Below are positions 11,923 to 23,632 of a DNA stretch of 64,000 bases, piece after piece (within the stretch, counting starts at the first letter, position 1; every line of letters starts with the position of its first letter). Both the position numbers and the translations under genes were made by a program. This stretch comes from Cloeon dipterum (Eukaryota; Arthropoda; Insecta; Ephemeroptera; Baetidae). The notes below the pieces were generated by a model, which saw only the letters and a program-made list of their open reading frames with translations, did no database searches and was not told where the DNA came from. The stretch is taken from positions 28,834,545 to 28,898,544 of the forward strand of contig NC_088790.1 of NCBI RefSeq assembly GCF_949628265.1, read 5' to 3'.

Positions 11923-13858
11923 CAAAAATGATTCCGCGGAAGAGCATTCACACATCGACTAAAACAGCCACTCTGATCACGAGACGCTCGCCACCGCCGC
12001 CGCTGGCAGGGGTTTTCGTTGCAATTGCAAAGGGCTAACGCGCGCGTTTTGTTAATTTTGGATTTCTACTGTGGCTAGGTCATTTTTTATGGTTGAAAAT
12101 TATTTACCGTTCAAAATATAAATAATATTCAATAGCTGCCCTATACCAAATTCACGCATCAGGCTAGATTTTATGAAAAAAATGCAGGCGAAACCTGTTA
12201 GTGCGACCGCGTGTGCGTTGTGACCAAATTGATTAACAAGATTGCGGACATTTACTCTCTTCCCACACTCTAGTTGGGCCGAGGAAACAATCATTATACA
12301 AGTAACAGTCCCAAATGCATTCAAAACACCAGAAAAGTTGAGAGAAAATGAGTTAAATTACCATTTTGTTGAGAGGAATTGCTGAGCGCTGCTCTTAAGT
12401 CGTGCTCTGTAGCGAGCTGCAGATCGAGGTTTGAAGCACGATGCGCGACTTGTGGAGGGTGGAGCTAGTAGGGAGGCTATTGACAGGGTTTCCAGCTGCT
12501 AAGGCGATAGAAAAAGGTTAAAGGGGAAGGCTTTTGACGTTAGAGCAAACAATGTGAAAGGAGTTTTTATTTTAACGCAGATATTGGAGAAAATTGAGCA
12601 TCGCTTTATTTTAAGTCCATCAAATTTTTCCAAAACGTAGAGTTCTCCCGCGCGCGTCCTAGAGTCTGTAGCAACCCTAATAAACCAAGGGGGATTTTAC
12701 CCGAACCAATGATTTTCCTTGAATTTATGCTTCCAACAATAAAATCACTCTCTCCTTAAACTCTGGTCCACTGAACTATATTATTCAACTCGGCTAAATA
12801 ATAATGCCTACAATCTGTCATAATTATTATTAACTCGGCTGCTCATTGTCAGGCGCGGCAGCGAGTTGATATAATTTTGAGACTTAATTAATTGCTCCTC
12901 TGCCTGTGAGCATTCCGAAATCCTTAAAACAAAATCTGCGTCTTGCTGGCCTGGCAAGAGCGCGCGTGACCGAATATTCTCAGCAACTTCCAAACTCAAA
13001 TGAATAGTCCAGTTCCTCTAAAAATTAGCAAACTTTGAAAATTGCAAACTGATTCACTAATTTAATCTCCTTTTTATTAATTACGTTATTATCTTTGAAT
13101 GCTCTGTATTTATCAAAATAAATGGAAAAGTAGAAATTATACACCGCCGTTTAACTGCTGTAAAACAATGATTTGTGATGTGTTTTTATTGAAACGTAAA
13201 AGTGACTCTAACAATTATAAAAAGATTTTCAATCGCGATATTGGCCATATAATTTACCGTTACGTTAGTTATTAAAACGCTGACAAAAATGCTTACTTAA
13301 TTTCTGTGGCTGGCTGGCGCGTACGCTAGGTGTTGCTCGGCAGAGGTCGATAACCATCTCAGAGGAAGCCCAAATGCAGCCTCTCCGATCACTCGGGGTA
13401 GAGGGTGCATTTGGCTGCCAGTTTACGCGGCAGCCAGTGGTTGGTTCAGACAAATCGTCCGCTGAGGGCGCGAAAATCACGTTACAGTTAAACAGTGCTC
13501 GTCTCACGCTTCCAAAATAAATGCCAATTCTGTAAAATATACGGAGCTCTTGACTGTCGATATTGGCGCCTGGTCATGGCGCCTCTAAGGTCAGTAACAG
13601 GCCGAAGAGTGTCACACCAGCTTCACATTTGAAAATGTGATCTTTTATATACATATTTAAATGGATGAATAGAATTAAAAAATCATACTAAAAATACCAT
13701 ATGAAATGAATTGCGTTAATCCACTCCGGAAAAGTGACTTCAACAACCTGACGGCCACCGTCCCTGACGCCCAACTAATTTTTTTCTATGAAACATCGGT
13801 ATGAATTTTCAGAGTGATCGCTATTTGTTGTTATTCACCTTTGTAAATATTATTACAG

Positions 13859-14200
13859 CCTGTCTTGAAGAAGGTGACTGTCCCTGTGATGAGCAAAACC
13901 GACTGCGCGACCGCTTTGGCCTCAGACCCCGCAACAATGACATATATTTGCGTGGATAGCAGTGGATTTACTGACTTTTGCTCGATTTTCGCGATAAAAA
14001 TATAAATTTTTTGCAATGATCAAACGGAATGTTTTATAGGTCTTCTTTTTAAATGGTCCAGATCATTCATTTGGTTGGAATCCAGTGCTAGCGATTGGTG
14101 GCCAGGTACAAGGCTTACCTTATGGTTTCGGCTGTGACCAATCTTATTGGCCATCTGCGAACATCGCTCTTTTCCGCCAGAACTTGACAAGTGAAATTCC
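13859..14200 (+). pseudogene. Decayed trypsin-like protease exon, copy 2
   Basis: This is the second copy of the relic, again after an acceptor-like TATTACAG. It keeps LKKVTVPVMSKTDC and TYICVDSSGFTD, then in another frame VQGLPYGFGCDQSYWPSANI. The last part extends further than in copy 1 and lines up with the S1 C-terminal strand and helix. There is no GDSGGP motif and the frame is broken. It is probably an untranscribed remnant carried along by the segmental duplication. Confidence 0.4.
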
Positions 14201-14259
14201 TGTTGTTGTTTTCGTTTAGTTAGAATTTTCCGATCAGAAAATTTTATTTGACAATAACA

Positions 14260-14525
14260 CAATAAATGTTCTCCGCCTGGTACTCTGCTAAAAAAGAGAC
14301 CGATAATGCGCGTCAAAAAATGAGATAAAAGCGGCCCGCAGAAAACGCTAAAAGATGTGTCAAACGGGCAAAATGTTTTGAGATGGAGGGGAAAATGGAA
14401 TTAAAAGTGGGTTGATCCTCGTAGGACGCGTGAAATTCGCTTCAGGGCTGCGAGGAGAGGGTGTGCACCCCCAACTGTGTAAGCGTGGGTGCTCTCTAGC
14501 GAGCGTCGCGGTTGTACTTATTTGT
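14260..14525. repeat. Duplicated SMG1 3'-flank fragment in unit 2
   Basis: The run with AGATAAAAGCGGCCCGCAGA and GTGTGCACCCCCAACTGTGT matches the sequence just downstream of the SMG1 stop codon (about 34690-34930), in the same orientation. Unit 3 has a longer match (26700-27200). Unit 1 lacks it because of its deletion. It shows that the array unit contains sequence from the SMG1 3' untranslated region, or the reverse. Confidence 0.7.
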
Positions 14526-14819
14526 ATATAGTCAGAGTCAGTTTATGATGGAAATAGAATTACTTATCGAAATTTTCGGATCTATTCTGTTAATTTAATT
14601 TACTCACGGAGCAGCGCGGTAATGGTTTTTCTTTCCACTTTGAATATTATTTTGTAACAGTCATTCTAATATTCTGAAAAGATTTGCATTTTCCTTCCCC
14701 ATTTCAGGGAGTAATAAATTTGATAAAAAAATAACACATGTAACTTTAAATTTAAATGCTAATATGTAAGAAGAAAAGCAGAAGTCTAGTTCTTGACTTT
14801 TTGTCACTGCTTTTTTTTG

Positions 14820-14945
14820 AAGTGCTGAAAACTAAAATCAGTTCAGCCAATCGCCGTAGAATCGTGAAATATTTTTTTTTTAAATAAAAATATTTTCCGT
14901 CGTTTCTACAGCGAATGGCTAAACAGATTTTTGTTTTCAGCACTT
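14820..14945. mobile_element. Foldback (MITE-like) element, unit 2
   Basis: A 126-bp imperfect palindrome. AAGTGCTGAAAAC at the left end is the reverse complement of GTTTTCAGCACTT at the right end, and the arms continue as imperfect complements around an AT-rich loop (about 14870-14890). There is no coding capacity. The same element sits at the matching place in unit 3 (27504-27630), so the insertion predates the duplication of these units. I saw no clear target-site duplication. Confidence 0.6.
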
Positions 14946-15491
14946 TTAAAGAAATAATGATTCTAAAAGCGACTGGATTGAGTTTGGAATCACAGCGGAG
15001 GTGCCTTAAAATCGAGTATACGCTGGTGCCATCTATTGGCAGCTTGAAACACTAGGGTTTCCTCAGTGCGCTGTTTGTTCTCATGATAATGGAAACAAAA
15101 TTAATGCCGTCATGCTTCATTCTTTGATTCGCCCAGACACCGAGCATGTTGTTCATTCTGTGATTTTATTTGAAAATGAAAATGCATAAATTTATGTCTA
15201 GTGTGGAGATTGGAATTTACTAGTAATCAAAATTCGTTAAAAAGATTGTCTTGTTCACAAATTTCACCAACAATAGACATACTTTCATGCTAATTCGACT
15301 GAAAAGTTCTCTTGTTTCTTGATTTGATTATTTTTGTTTGATGAAAAAAGTCGGACTTCATCGCTTTGGCAGACGTTTTTCAATTGAGGGTTCGTCGGTG
15401 GGTGAGGGTGTGGCCGCTGACGGCACGATCTCCATAACCATGGAATTGCGGATACTAAGTTGAATTGGCTGCGATGATCATTTTTTCCCAA

Positions 15492-16184
15492 TTATTTCTT
15501 TTGATGGGATGGGTGCCACTTGCGTACATGTTGGACCATTGCTCCTTTTTGGTTGAAGACCTTGCCACATTCAGGACAGACGTGCTTGTTCTCATCTGAC
15601 GTGTGAATGACTAAGTGCTGCCTCAGGATGTCCCTGCGCTTAAATCCCTTATCGCACACCAAACAGTTGAACGGCCGCTCAAGGCTATGGGCGGTCTTCT
15701 TGTGCCTTTCCAAAACTGATTTGCACTTGAATCTTTTGCCGCAAGTCTCACAGATTAATGTCTCGATTTCATAAGAACTCAGATTTTGCTTTAGCTTCTT
15801 TTCCAACTCATTTCGCTCGGCGGTTGTGTGGATGCGTGAGTGTATTTGCAAGGCGTAATTTTGTTTGAAGGTTTTGCCGCATTTTGGACAGACGTGCTCA
15901 GACCGCTCAGGGTTGTGCTCCTTCATGTGTCTGACCAAGCTTGATTTGTTGTTGAATCCCTTGTTGCAATCCCAACAGACGAACTCAGAGTTGTGATCCA
16001 TCTTGTGACTCTTCAAGTTTCTTTCGTAGTTGAATACCGCACCGCAAATGTCACATATATACTTAGAGAGTTCGTGAGAATCCTGAAGATGTTGTCTAAG
16101 CAGATGGTTGTTTGGGAATTCCAAGTTGCACTCTTGGCAACCGAACAGCCTTTGGCCATAATGTGCATCATCAGCCTCTTCCAT
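15492..16184 (-). CDS. C2H2 zinc-finger protein, copy 2 (seven fingers)
   Basis: The paralogue of the gene at 2693-3379: 230 residues from MEEADDAHYG to HPSHQKK with seven C2H2 fingers in the same order and spacing, except for one-residue insertions in the fifth finger and before the last. Contact residues differ from copy 1 in most fingers; for example the second finger reads YERNLKSH instead of YKGSLKSH, and the last NQKGAMVQH instead of TQKGSMDRH. An in-frame stop upstream sets the start at 16184 unless an exon is spliced in. In this copy, unlike copy 1, the stretch 5' of the ATG stays open in one alternative frame (up to 16393), which is out of phase with the fingers. Likely a nuclear DNA-binding protein with targets unlike copy 1. 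Confidence 0.8.
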   Translation of the reverse strand: MEEADDAHYGQRLFGCQECNLEFPNNHLLRQHLQDSHELSKYICDICGAVFNYERNLKSHKMDHNSEFVCWDCNKGFNNKSSLVRHMKEHNPERSEHVCPKCGKTFKQNYALQIHSRIHTTAERNELEKKLKQNLSSYEIETLICETCGKRFKCKSVLERHKKTAHSLERPFNCLVCDKGFKRRDILRQHLVIHTSDENKHVCPECGKVFNQKGAMVQHVRKWHPSHQKK

Positions 16185-17107
16185 AGCCTCAGGGGAAGCA
16201 AATGATCGTTAGCTCTCTTCTCCTTGAAGAGAATTTTGCTTTGTTGTATACGATACACACGGGCTTGTGGGGATGAGATGTTCGGCTGCGTGAAATTCAA
16301 AAACTCCCAGCAATTTCTTTGTCCGCGGTCAGATATATTGGATCTGGAAATTTTCAACATTTCATAAATAACTTGAATAGCACAAATTACCATTACAACG
16401 TTAACTTTAGCTCAATATTAATAACAGAAAATGTGCATTTTCATCTAAAAATTCATCAATAATAGCTCACATTTAATCAAATTTAAAACAAAGTAAGCTC
16501 ACCCTGAGTCCAGGTTCAAATTATTGCAGCCAACACACGTGCTCAAATCATTACAATTCACTCCTGCTGCAGGAACTGCAATTCACAATAAAAAATATTT
16601 CAATAATCACATAATTTTATCAAATAGAATGAACTGCATTTTATATCGCTGATAAAAATACCTCAAAACTGGAGGCTGCTCTGAGAATTAATTGATGCGC
16701 TTGCACTGCTTGGCTGCTGCAGGGAAATTGAGTTTGACATTCGCTGCTGCGACGGGAGGGGAGAAATAGTTACCTCCCGTGCTCAAAGTCCACCCCTACA
16801 GGCTAAAGAAAGAAGAAGCGAAACTATTCTGCATATTTTGAGTCAATTTAGATGGTTGTAGACATTTTTAAATTAAGTTCGGATTCGGATTAAAATTGCT
16901 TGATTAGCGGTCATTGGATTGGAATCTCAGAAAAATATAGCCGATCGTCTAAATTCACAGATTTTATTATAATTTTGGACTAAAATAAAAATCTGGCAGA
17001 CATTGAAAAGGTTTCTATGGTGTTTCCACGGGCTATTTATCATTATTTTGTTTAAATTTTAGTGTTTATTTGCATATTAAATTGAAAATATTGCCCAAAA
17101 TGTGCAG

Positions 17108-17248
17108 GTGTGTGGTCTGGTGCCGTCGGTACGGAGTCCGTCGCTGTCCAGCAGAGTGCCTGACGTGTTCCCTCTGCTAAAGCTGAAGGCCGTGTCCAAC
17201 CTAGAGCTGCTGCACTTCAACTCGGTCAACGTGGTGTTTGAGGTGGAG
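17108..17248 (+). pseudogene. Relic LRR-type exon, copy 2
   Basis: The counterpart of 4292-4436, after TGTGCAG and before a good donor GAG|GTAAAT. The frame is open and reads VCGLVPSVRSPSLSSRVPDV and on to NVVFEVE. It has 3 bp more than copy 3, in frame. The second exon of copy 1 (4796-4964) has no intact match here: sequence around its acceptor was captured in the arms of the palindrome (about 19260-19330) and the coding part is gone. A non-functional remnant. Confidence 0.5.
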
Positions 17249-17845
17249 GTAAATCTTAACAAGATTTTTTAATACCAAATGCCCGGTCGAACGAAACATC
17301 CCTATCAGCTCAGAGAACCACTTTCTAAAGCCAAAAATGCAAAAAATGTTATATGAGCCATATTCAGTCAAAGCAACAAATTTCTGTCCAGGGCTCGATG
17401 GATTTTGATGAAATTTTGTTTGCGTTAATTTTGCCGTAATTGTACTACAAAACAATTGAGAAAACTCCGACTTTCCAATTTTTGCGGGTTTTGCGGGCGT
17501 TCAAATGTCAAAAACTGGGAATTTTGAGTACTTGATAACTTTGCACAGGATAGTCCTAGAACAAAAATTAAAAATCCCGTAAACGCGTCTCTACAAGGCA
17601 AACAACTTTTACATTGACCTCAAAGTGTTAGGTCAAAGGTCAAGGTCATAACAATTATTTTTTGAATTTTAACTCAAATTTGAAAATGAATATATTGAAA
17701 TTTTTAATTTTTTTCATACCCATTTTGTAGAACACAAAAAATTAAGCTAAAAACGTTAAAATTTGGAATAGCGTTTTGCCTCATTTTTTTAATAAAAAAT
17801 GAAAACTTCGAAAACCCTTGGTTTTCGAGGTTGGTAAAAAACGAC

Positions 17846-18858
17846 GATTGACCAAATGTCGACTTCTAGTCATACGAATTTCAAAAACCGCATACCGTTA
17901 GACTCCTCTCGACGTCCCTAAGTGCACTAAAGGGGTATAAGACCCACCAACCCCCAACCCCCTTTTAACCCCCTCAATAACGTGAAACTTAGAATTTTTC
18001 GTCTGTTTCAACACCTTAGCACGACGTTGACGAGTAATTGTCTTCTTCAAACCAATTCAGTTACTTAGTTCACTTCAAGTCGAGTCAAAAGGTACTTAAT
18101 TTTTGTTAATAGGACCACTACAATCCGAGATTCGGGTGCACAAAGATTTTTATTCTAAACGCGATGCAATAAAATTCTGGATGATTGGCCAAATCTCGAC
18201 TTCTAGTCATCCGAATTTCAAAAACCGCATACCGTTAGACTCCTCTCAACATCCCCAAGTGCATTAAAGGGGTATGACACCCACCAACCCCCTACCCCCT
18301 TTTAACCCCCTCAATAACGGGAAATTTAGCATTTTTTCGTCCTCTTCAACACCTTAGCATGACGTTGACGAGTAATTGTCTTCTTCAAACCAATTCAGTT
18401 ACTTAGTTCACTTCAAGTCGAGTCAAAAGGTACTTAATTTTTGTTAATAGGACCACTACAATCCGAGATTCGGGTGCACAAAGATTTTTATTCTAAACGC
18501 GATGCAATAAAATTCTGGATGATTGGCCAAATCTCGACTTCTAGTCATCCGAATTTCAAAAACCGAATACCGTTAGACTCCTCTCGACATCCCCAAGTGC
18601 ATTAAAGGGGTATGACACCCACCAACCCCCTACCCCCTTTTAACACCCTCAATAACGGGAAATTTAGCATTTTTTTCGTCCTCTTCAACACCTTAGCATG
18701 ACGTTGACGAGTAATTGTCTTCTTCAAACCAATTCAGTTACTTAGTTCACTCAAAGACGAGTCAAACGGAACTAATATTTTGTAAATAGGACCACCACAA
18801 CCTGAGATTCGGGTGCACAATGTTTTTTTTATCGTGATGGATGCAATAAAATGCTTGA
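17846..18858. repeat. Satellite-like tandem repeat, three monomers of about 338 bp
   Basis: Monomers start at 17846, 18183 and 18521, each beginning near CCAAATNTCGACTTCTAGTC and running through ACCGTTAGACTCCTCTC, a C-rich ACCAACCCCC stretch and GAGATTCGGGTGCACAA. Monomers 2 and 3 are nearly identical; monomer 1 is more diverged, and the end of monomer 3 grades into the sequence of the palindrome arms. No coding potential. Diverged single relatives lie at 7290-7380, 10365-10430 and 22590-22655, so the satellite probably amplified from a dispersed repeat. Confidence 0.85.
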
Positions 18859-19113
18859 TGAGCATCAAATCTCGAATTCTGCACTACAAATCTCGTCACA
18901 ATTATAAAATAAACAGCACACCACTCAACTGGACCTGAAATTCCTTTCGGGATTAAAAGATGCAATCCCATTCAACCCCTAATACACACCCCATTCCAAG
19001 CGCGTTTATTTTGTATTCATTTTTGTGCGGAAAAGTGTAATTTAACCACTTCCGAGACACTGACAACAGAAATGGAGACCCCAAATATCCATATTTGATA
19101 TTTGGCTTTTAGC

Positions 19114-19948
19114 TTCCCAGAAACATCAACCCATTTAGTGCAGAATTCGAGATTTGATGCTCATCAAGCATTTTATTGCATCCATCTCGATAAAAAAAAA
19201 ACATTGTGCACCCGAATCTCAGGTTGTGGTGGTCCTGTTTACAAAATATTAGTTCCGTTTGTTATTAAAAACCAATAAAAACAAAAAACTGAAAGAGAGC
19301 ATTTATTTTTGTTTCCAGGTTATATCATATACTTCAAATCTCAAGTAATTTTATTTTTTTTTAATTTCTGCACTACAAAAAATGCTTGAGAATGGCTTCC
19401 CTAGAGATGGAAATTATTCATATTTCGTTCTTTATTTTGCAACTCTTAAATCTCCGGGGTTTAACCATCAGAATTGTAAAAACGGTAAAAACTACCCGCC
19501 GTTAGACTCGTCTCGACCTCCAGTAACCACTAAGTGTTTATATGTAGGGAGTGCTTACCACCATACCCTTTCAACCACATAGCTAATACTTTGATAATAA
19601 CGTATGCATGTACGCATGATGGGAAATTTAATTAAAAATAAATTTTGATCTTCTTTAATTCTCTAGGGAAGCCATTCTCATTTTTTGTTGGTGCAGAAAT
19701 TAAAAAAAAATTAAAATGACTTGAGATTTGAAGTATGATATAACCTGGAAACAAAAATAAATGCTCTCTTTCAGTTTTTTTGTTTTTATTGGTTTTTAAT
19801 AACAAACGGAACTAATATTTTGTAAACAGGACCACCACAACCTGAGATTCGGGTGCACAATGTTTTTTTTATCGAGATGGATGCAATAAAATGCTTGATG
19901 AGCATCAAATCTCGAATTCTGCACTAAATGGGTTGATGTTTCTGGGAA
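19114..19948. repeat. Large inverted repeat (palindrome) with arms of about 290 bp
   Basis: The left arm (19114-19407) and right arm (19661-19948) are near-perfect reverse complements, from TTCCCAGAAACATCAACCC at the outer ends to GAATGGCTTCCCTAGAGA at the inner ends, with a spacer of 253 bp. The arms contain a satellite-like fragment (GAGATTCGGGTGCACAA), the acceptor region of the relic LRR exon (TTTGTTTCCAGGTTATATC) and part of a repeat also found at 26.75 and 34.49 kb. A direct extra copy of the outer arm part lies at about 18769-18887. A transcript across it would fold into a long hairpin. Confidence 0.9.
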
Positions 19949-20678
19949 TAAATATTTATTTTGCTCTCTCTAACTATGCTTCCAACAATAAAATCACTCT
20001 CCTTAAACTGTGATCGACTGAACTGCATAATCCAACTCGGCTGATTAACAATGCAAACAATTAATCGGCCATAATTAATACCAACTCATGCGCGGCAGCG
20101 AGTTGGAATAATTATGAGACTTTAGAAATATTAATTGCCCCCCTGCCTATGTAGCATAGTCCGAAATCCTTAGAATAAAATATCTGCGTCTTGCTGGCCT
20201 AGCTGGCAAGAGCGCGCGACTAAATATTCTCAGCAACTTCTAAACTCAAATAAATAGTCCAGCAGTCTCTCCAAAAATTAGCAAACTATCAAAATTGCAA
20301 ACTGATTGACTAATTTATCTCCTTTTTATTAATTACGTTATTATCTTTGAACTCTCAAATGGAAAAGTAGAAATTATATACAGCGATGTAAGTTTGAAAT
20401 AATGTGGTTTATTGAAACTTAAACGTCTCTAACAATTATCAAAAGGCTTTCAATCGCGAAATTGGCCATTTTACTATTACATTAATTATTAAAACGTAGA
20501 CGAAGCTTTGAAAAAAATGCTTATACTGACTGGTTGCTACACTCTGCAGAAAATCCGTCTGCATGAGGGTAAGTCCAAATGCAGCCTCCCCGATAACTCG
20601 GGGGGAGAGGGTTTAGCTAAAAACTAATTAATAGCTGTGTGTGAAAACTGACACAGAAAAAGAATCCCGCGTGTGCAA

Positions 20679-22540
20679 TCACGAAATATGATTTTCCTGA
20701 ACATCAGGATTAGCTGATTTGATGGCGGCAATCAGTTGGTCTTCCAACAAGTCCGTGGCGTCCTCTTTCGGAAACGTATCAATTTTGTAGCGTTTGAGAT
20801 TAATCAAAATCTCTTTCTGAGCAATTCGCGAAAAGAGGGTTTCTTTATCGCCAAGATCCAAGTTGCAGACCTTGATTTCAAAACCTTCTAACTGCGGCGC
20901 TGACAGCAAGCTGGAGATATCCACGCGCTTATCACTGAAATCAAATATTTTTTAATTTTAGAAATGTTTCTTCTTTTCTATTTTTATTACTTCGTTTATG
21001 GAAAATACCTTCAATTTAATGGTTCAAGAATCTATGGCCCTAACCCTTAAATTGAGAGTATTTCAGTTCTCTGGAAAAAAGGTATTCTCACCGTGAATCG
21101 AAGCATCTAAACCATTTTAATTGGCTCAAGCAGCCAATGGGCACATTGTAGCTGGACAAGCTCATGTATTCCAGTGAGAGCCACTCAAGGTTGCTGCACC
21201 AGCCAAAGATCTTTTCAAGGGTCAACTCTGCCATTATGCCGAAGCGACTGAACCATAACGGTTTAATGGTCAACCGTCTCAAAAGGTGTCCATTTTCCTC
21301 GAGGAAAATTCTGACTGCGTGCGTTTGATATTCGCAGCCAGTGAATGTGGCGGATCTCAGCTTCGGCAAACGCGGGAACCGAACAACTTTCAACTCTGTC
21401 AGTAATTTGTAGTTGTGCATCTGTATATTTAGAAGAGATGTATAATTTATTATGTAGTCAGCCAAGAGGAAACATTCTTACCGACAATGCTGTCGCGTGG
21501 GGCTGCGTCTCCAAGAATTCTAGGTTTCGTCCCATGTCCAAACAAACCAAGTGATAATGCGGGCCAGGGCCTACAAAGTGGTGCTCAGTTCTTGGCACAT
21601 CCTTGTCTAATCTGATTGAGATAAAACGGGAACAAAATTGGACTTCGTGATATAAAAAGCCGTTGTCAAAGAAATCGACTTTTTTCTCGCCATTCAGTTT
21701 TAGTCTGGAAACTTCAACGTCCTGCAAGCTTCTGCAATCCTTCACTATTTTCTTTAGTTCTGACAGCAGGACGAAGGATTCAGATATAACAAGTTTTGAC
21801 AGATTTTTCAAATGGCTAAGCGATGCAATTTCTTCACGACCAAGCCGACAATTTTGTAGAGAATCGTGATTTATTTTGAGCTCTTGTAGATTAGGGGCTC
21901 TCACGGCGAGGTGTTGAAGAACCTTGAGGGGTTTAATTTTATGTTAAATTGAGTGTTCAAGAAAATGAAATTTTACTTCTGTCTTACCTCCAATAATGGA
22001 AATTCAGAGTTCCATCTTGGATGAGTCACATTTTCGTTGCGGCCGAACATAAAAGCGAGTGCTTCGGTATCAATTAGTTTGGTTTCGCGGCTTAAAAGGC
22101 TTGGAAAAGCCAACCAAGCTTTATTGGGGATGTTCTCAGAGCCACCCCCATAGTTCTTCTTTAACAAATCTTCCAAAACCATTTGCCTCGGCTCTGGGGC
22201 TAGAAATCGTGTAAAAAAATTCAGAAACATGAAAAGCAAAATTTTAAAGGGGGAATTCAAATCAAAGAGTTTTTTATGGAAGTTTGTTACTATAATTTTT
22301 ATCAAAATTGAAAATTATACTATAAGCACAAGTATAATTAGAAAATTATATTTCAAAAATATTTTTTGCATTTACCTGTATCAAAATCAAACAATAATAA
22401 TACTTGCTACGCAGTTTTTCATGCAAAATTCACTTTCGCTCACCTAATTTTCTAGACAAATTTTCTCCATAACAGTGGACATTGTCGACAATTGTCTTGA
22501 AAGTCAATTCCGCCAAGCTCTTCGGATTATAAATGACCGG
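20679..22540 (-). CDS. Leucine-rich (F-box/LRR-like) protein, copy 2
   Basis: Five minus-strand exons join in phase: 22540-22444, 22199-21988, 21922-21482, 21420-21092 and 20934-20679, giving 444 residues without an identified first exon. Exon lengths match copy 1 exactly except the fourth (329 against 326 bp). All donors and acceptors are consensus and the frame is uninterrupted, so it looks functional. Amino-acid changes against copy 1 cluster in the first exon and in loop segments (for example DVPRTEHHFVGPGPHYH against NLTRTEHLVLGPGPHYH), while LSAPQLEGFEIKV and FGWCSNLEWLSLEY are kept. Same family and same uncertainty about function as copy 1. Confidence 0.75.
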
Positions 22541-23530
22541 CTGAAAGCACAAGTGTACAATTAAGTATTTTAAGATTTCAGCTCGTCAGAGCAGGTCAAC
22601 ACGGGTCCAACGGTGGTTTCCGAATTTCTGATAATTAGATGCCGAGATTTGGACTTGTAAAAATAACGATATTTGAAACATTCTTATTTCTTTGCGCGCA
22701 GCCACTTTTATTTTCAGCATTTGAGACAAAAATATTAATTAATGTTTCATATTTAATAAAATAATATAATTTTCAAGATTTTTTACCATGATATAGTCAG
22801 AATAGTCGGTTTTAGACGGTTTAAGATGGTTTTGGCACTTTTAGACGATTTTAAGAATGGTTCAAACAGCAAAGAACTGCATGATTCGTGCTCAGTATCG
22901 ATGCTACCGCTATGATTTAGAGCTTATAAAAAATTCAATGGTCTAAAATTCACGTTAATCAAAGGACGTAAAATAATTCATCGCTTATATTTCTAGCTAG
23001 ACTAAATATTTCTTTATATCGTGAAACAGCTCTAGTTGAACTGCTCCAAGACCCAAGACGCGGCGCGTGGCCGCCGGCCGCTACCCAAGAACCACCGATT
23101 AACTTTTAAAATTGGCCTGACGGTGCAGTTTGAGTCGCGGGTGAAGCTGAAATTTCGTTCTCAATCGAAACCCGACTGGTCACTCATGTCTGCATAGTTT
23201 TTTATATGTACTTGATGTGTATTTTAGTAGCAATTTAGAAGCGTCAAAGAGCCGAGATTCATGAGAGTTTAATTGTTCAAAAAAGAGAAATCGTGCGTGT
23301 GTGCAGCCACATGTAGCTTGCGAAACGAAAAAGGAAGGAATGCAAGCGCGCTCTTTGCCTATTGTGAAATTATCCCAAAGGAGAATAACACCTCAGTGCG
23401 AGTAAGCAGCCGACACCCAGGTATAGCTGACGCGCTACCTGAGGGTGTTTTGACGCGGCGGGGGTTTCAAAGGAAATGCGCGATGGTGGAAAAATTATTT
23501 AAGCGGAAGACAACGACCGACGCAGCCAAT

Positions 23531-23632
23531 GTAAAAAGAATTAGTTTAAGAACAGCAGCAAAGACTTGTAAGAATTGATTGTGTAGGATTAGTGTCGCAC
23601 GCATATATGCGTTTAATAATAAATTCATTCAT
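23531..23632 (+). mobile_element. Short LINE 3' end in unit 2
   Basis: Only the last 15 codons of the LINE reading frame (KRISLRTAAKTCKN and stop at 23578) and the 3' tail are present. They match the element at 5109-5834 (LTLREAAKMCKN). The tail holds a perfect 14-bp palindrome, ACGCATATATGCGT (23599-23612), then AATAATAAATTCATTCATT. Compared with unit 1, about 200 bp of target sequence (11258-11464) is missing at the insertion point, so this looks like an insertion with deletion. Confidence 0.75.

Noticed and set aside
12100-12324. Minus-strand frame starting MNAFGTVTCIMIV, resembling a signal peptide
   Set aside because: The frame is not kept in the corresponding module at 200-420 or in the inverted copy at 31.5 kb, so it is probably noncoding.
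15993-16205. Plus-strand frames opposite the zinc-finger genes (also at 3188-3400)
   Set aside because: These are antisense shadows that recur only because the zinc-finger exons were duplicated.
17846-18858. A CRISPR-like array
   Set aside because: Monomers are adjacent and 338 bp long, with no short repeats separated by unique spacers; the window is eukaryotic.
23273-23578. Plus-strand frame of 101 codons ending in the LINE C terminus
   Set aside because: It is a chance fusion of array spacer with the last codons of the LINE remnant; the spacer part has no equivalent frame in unit 1.
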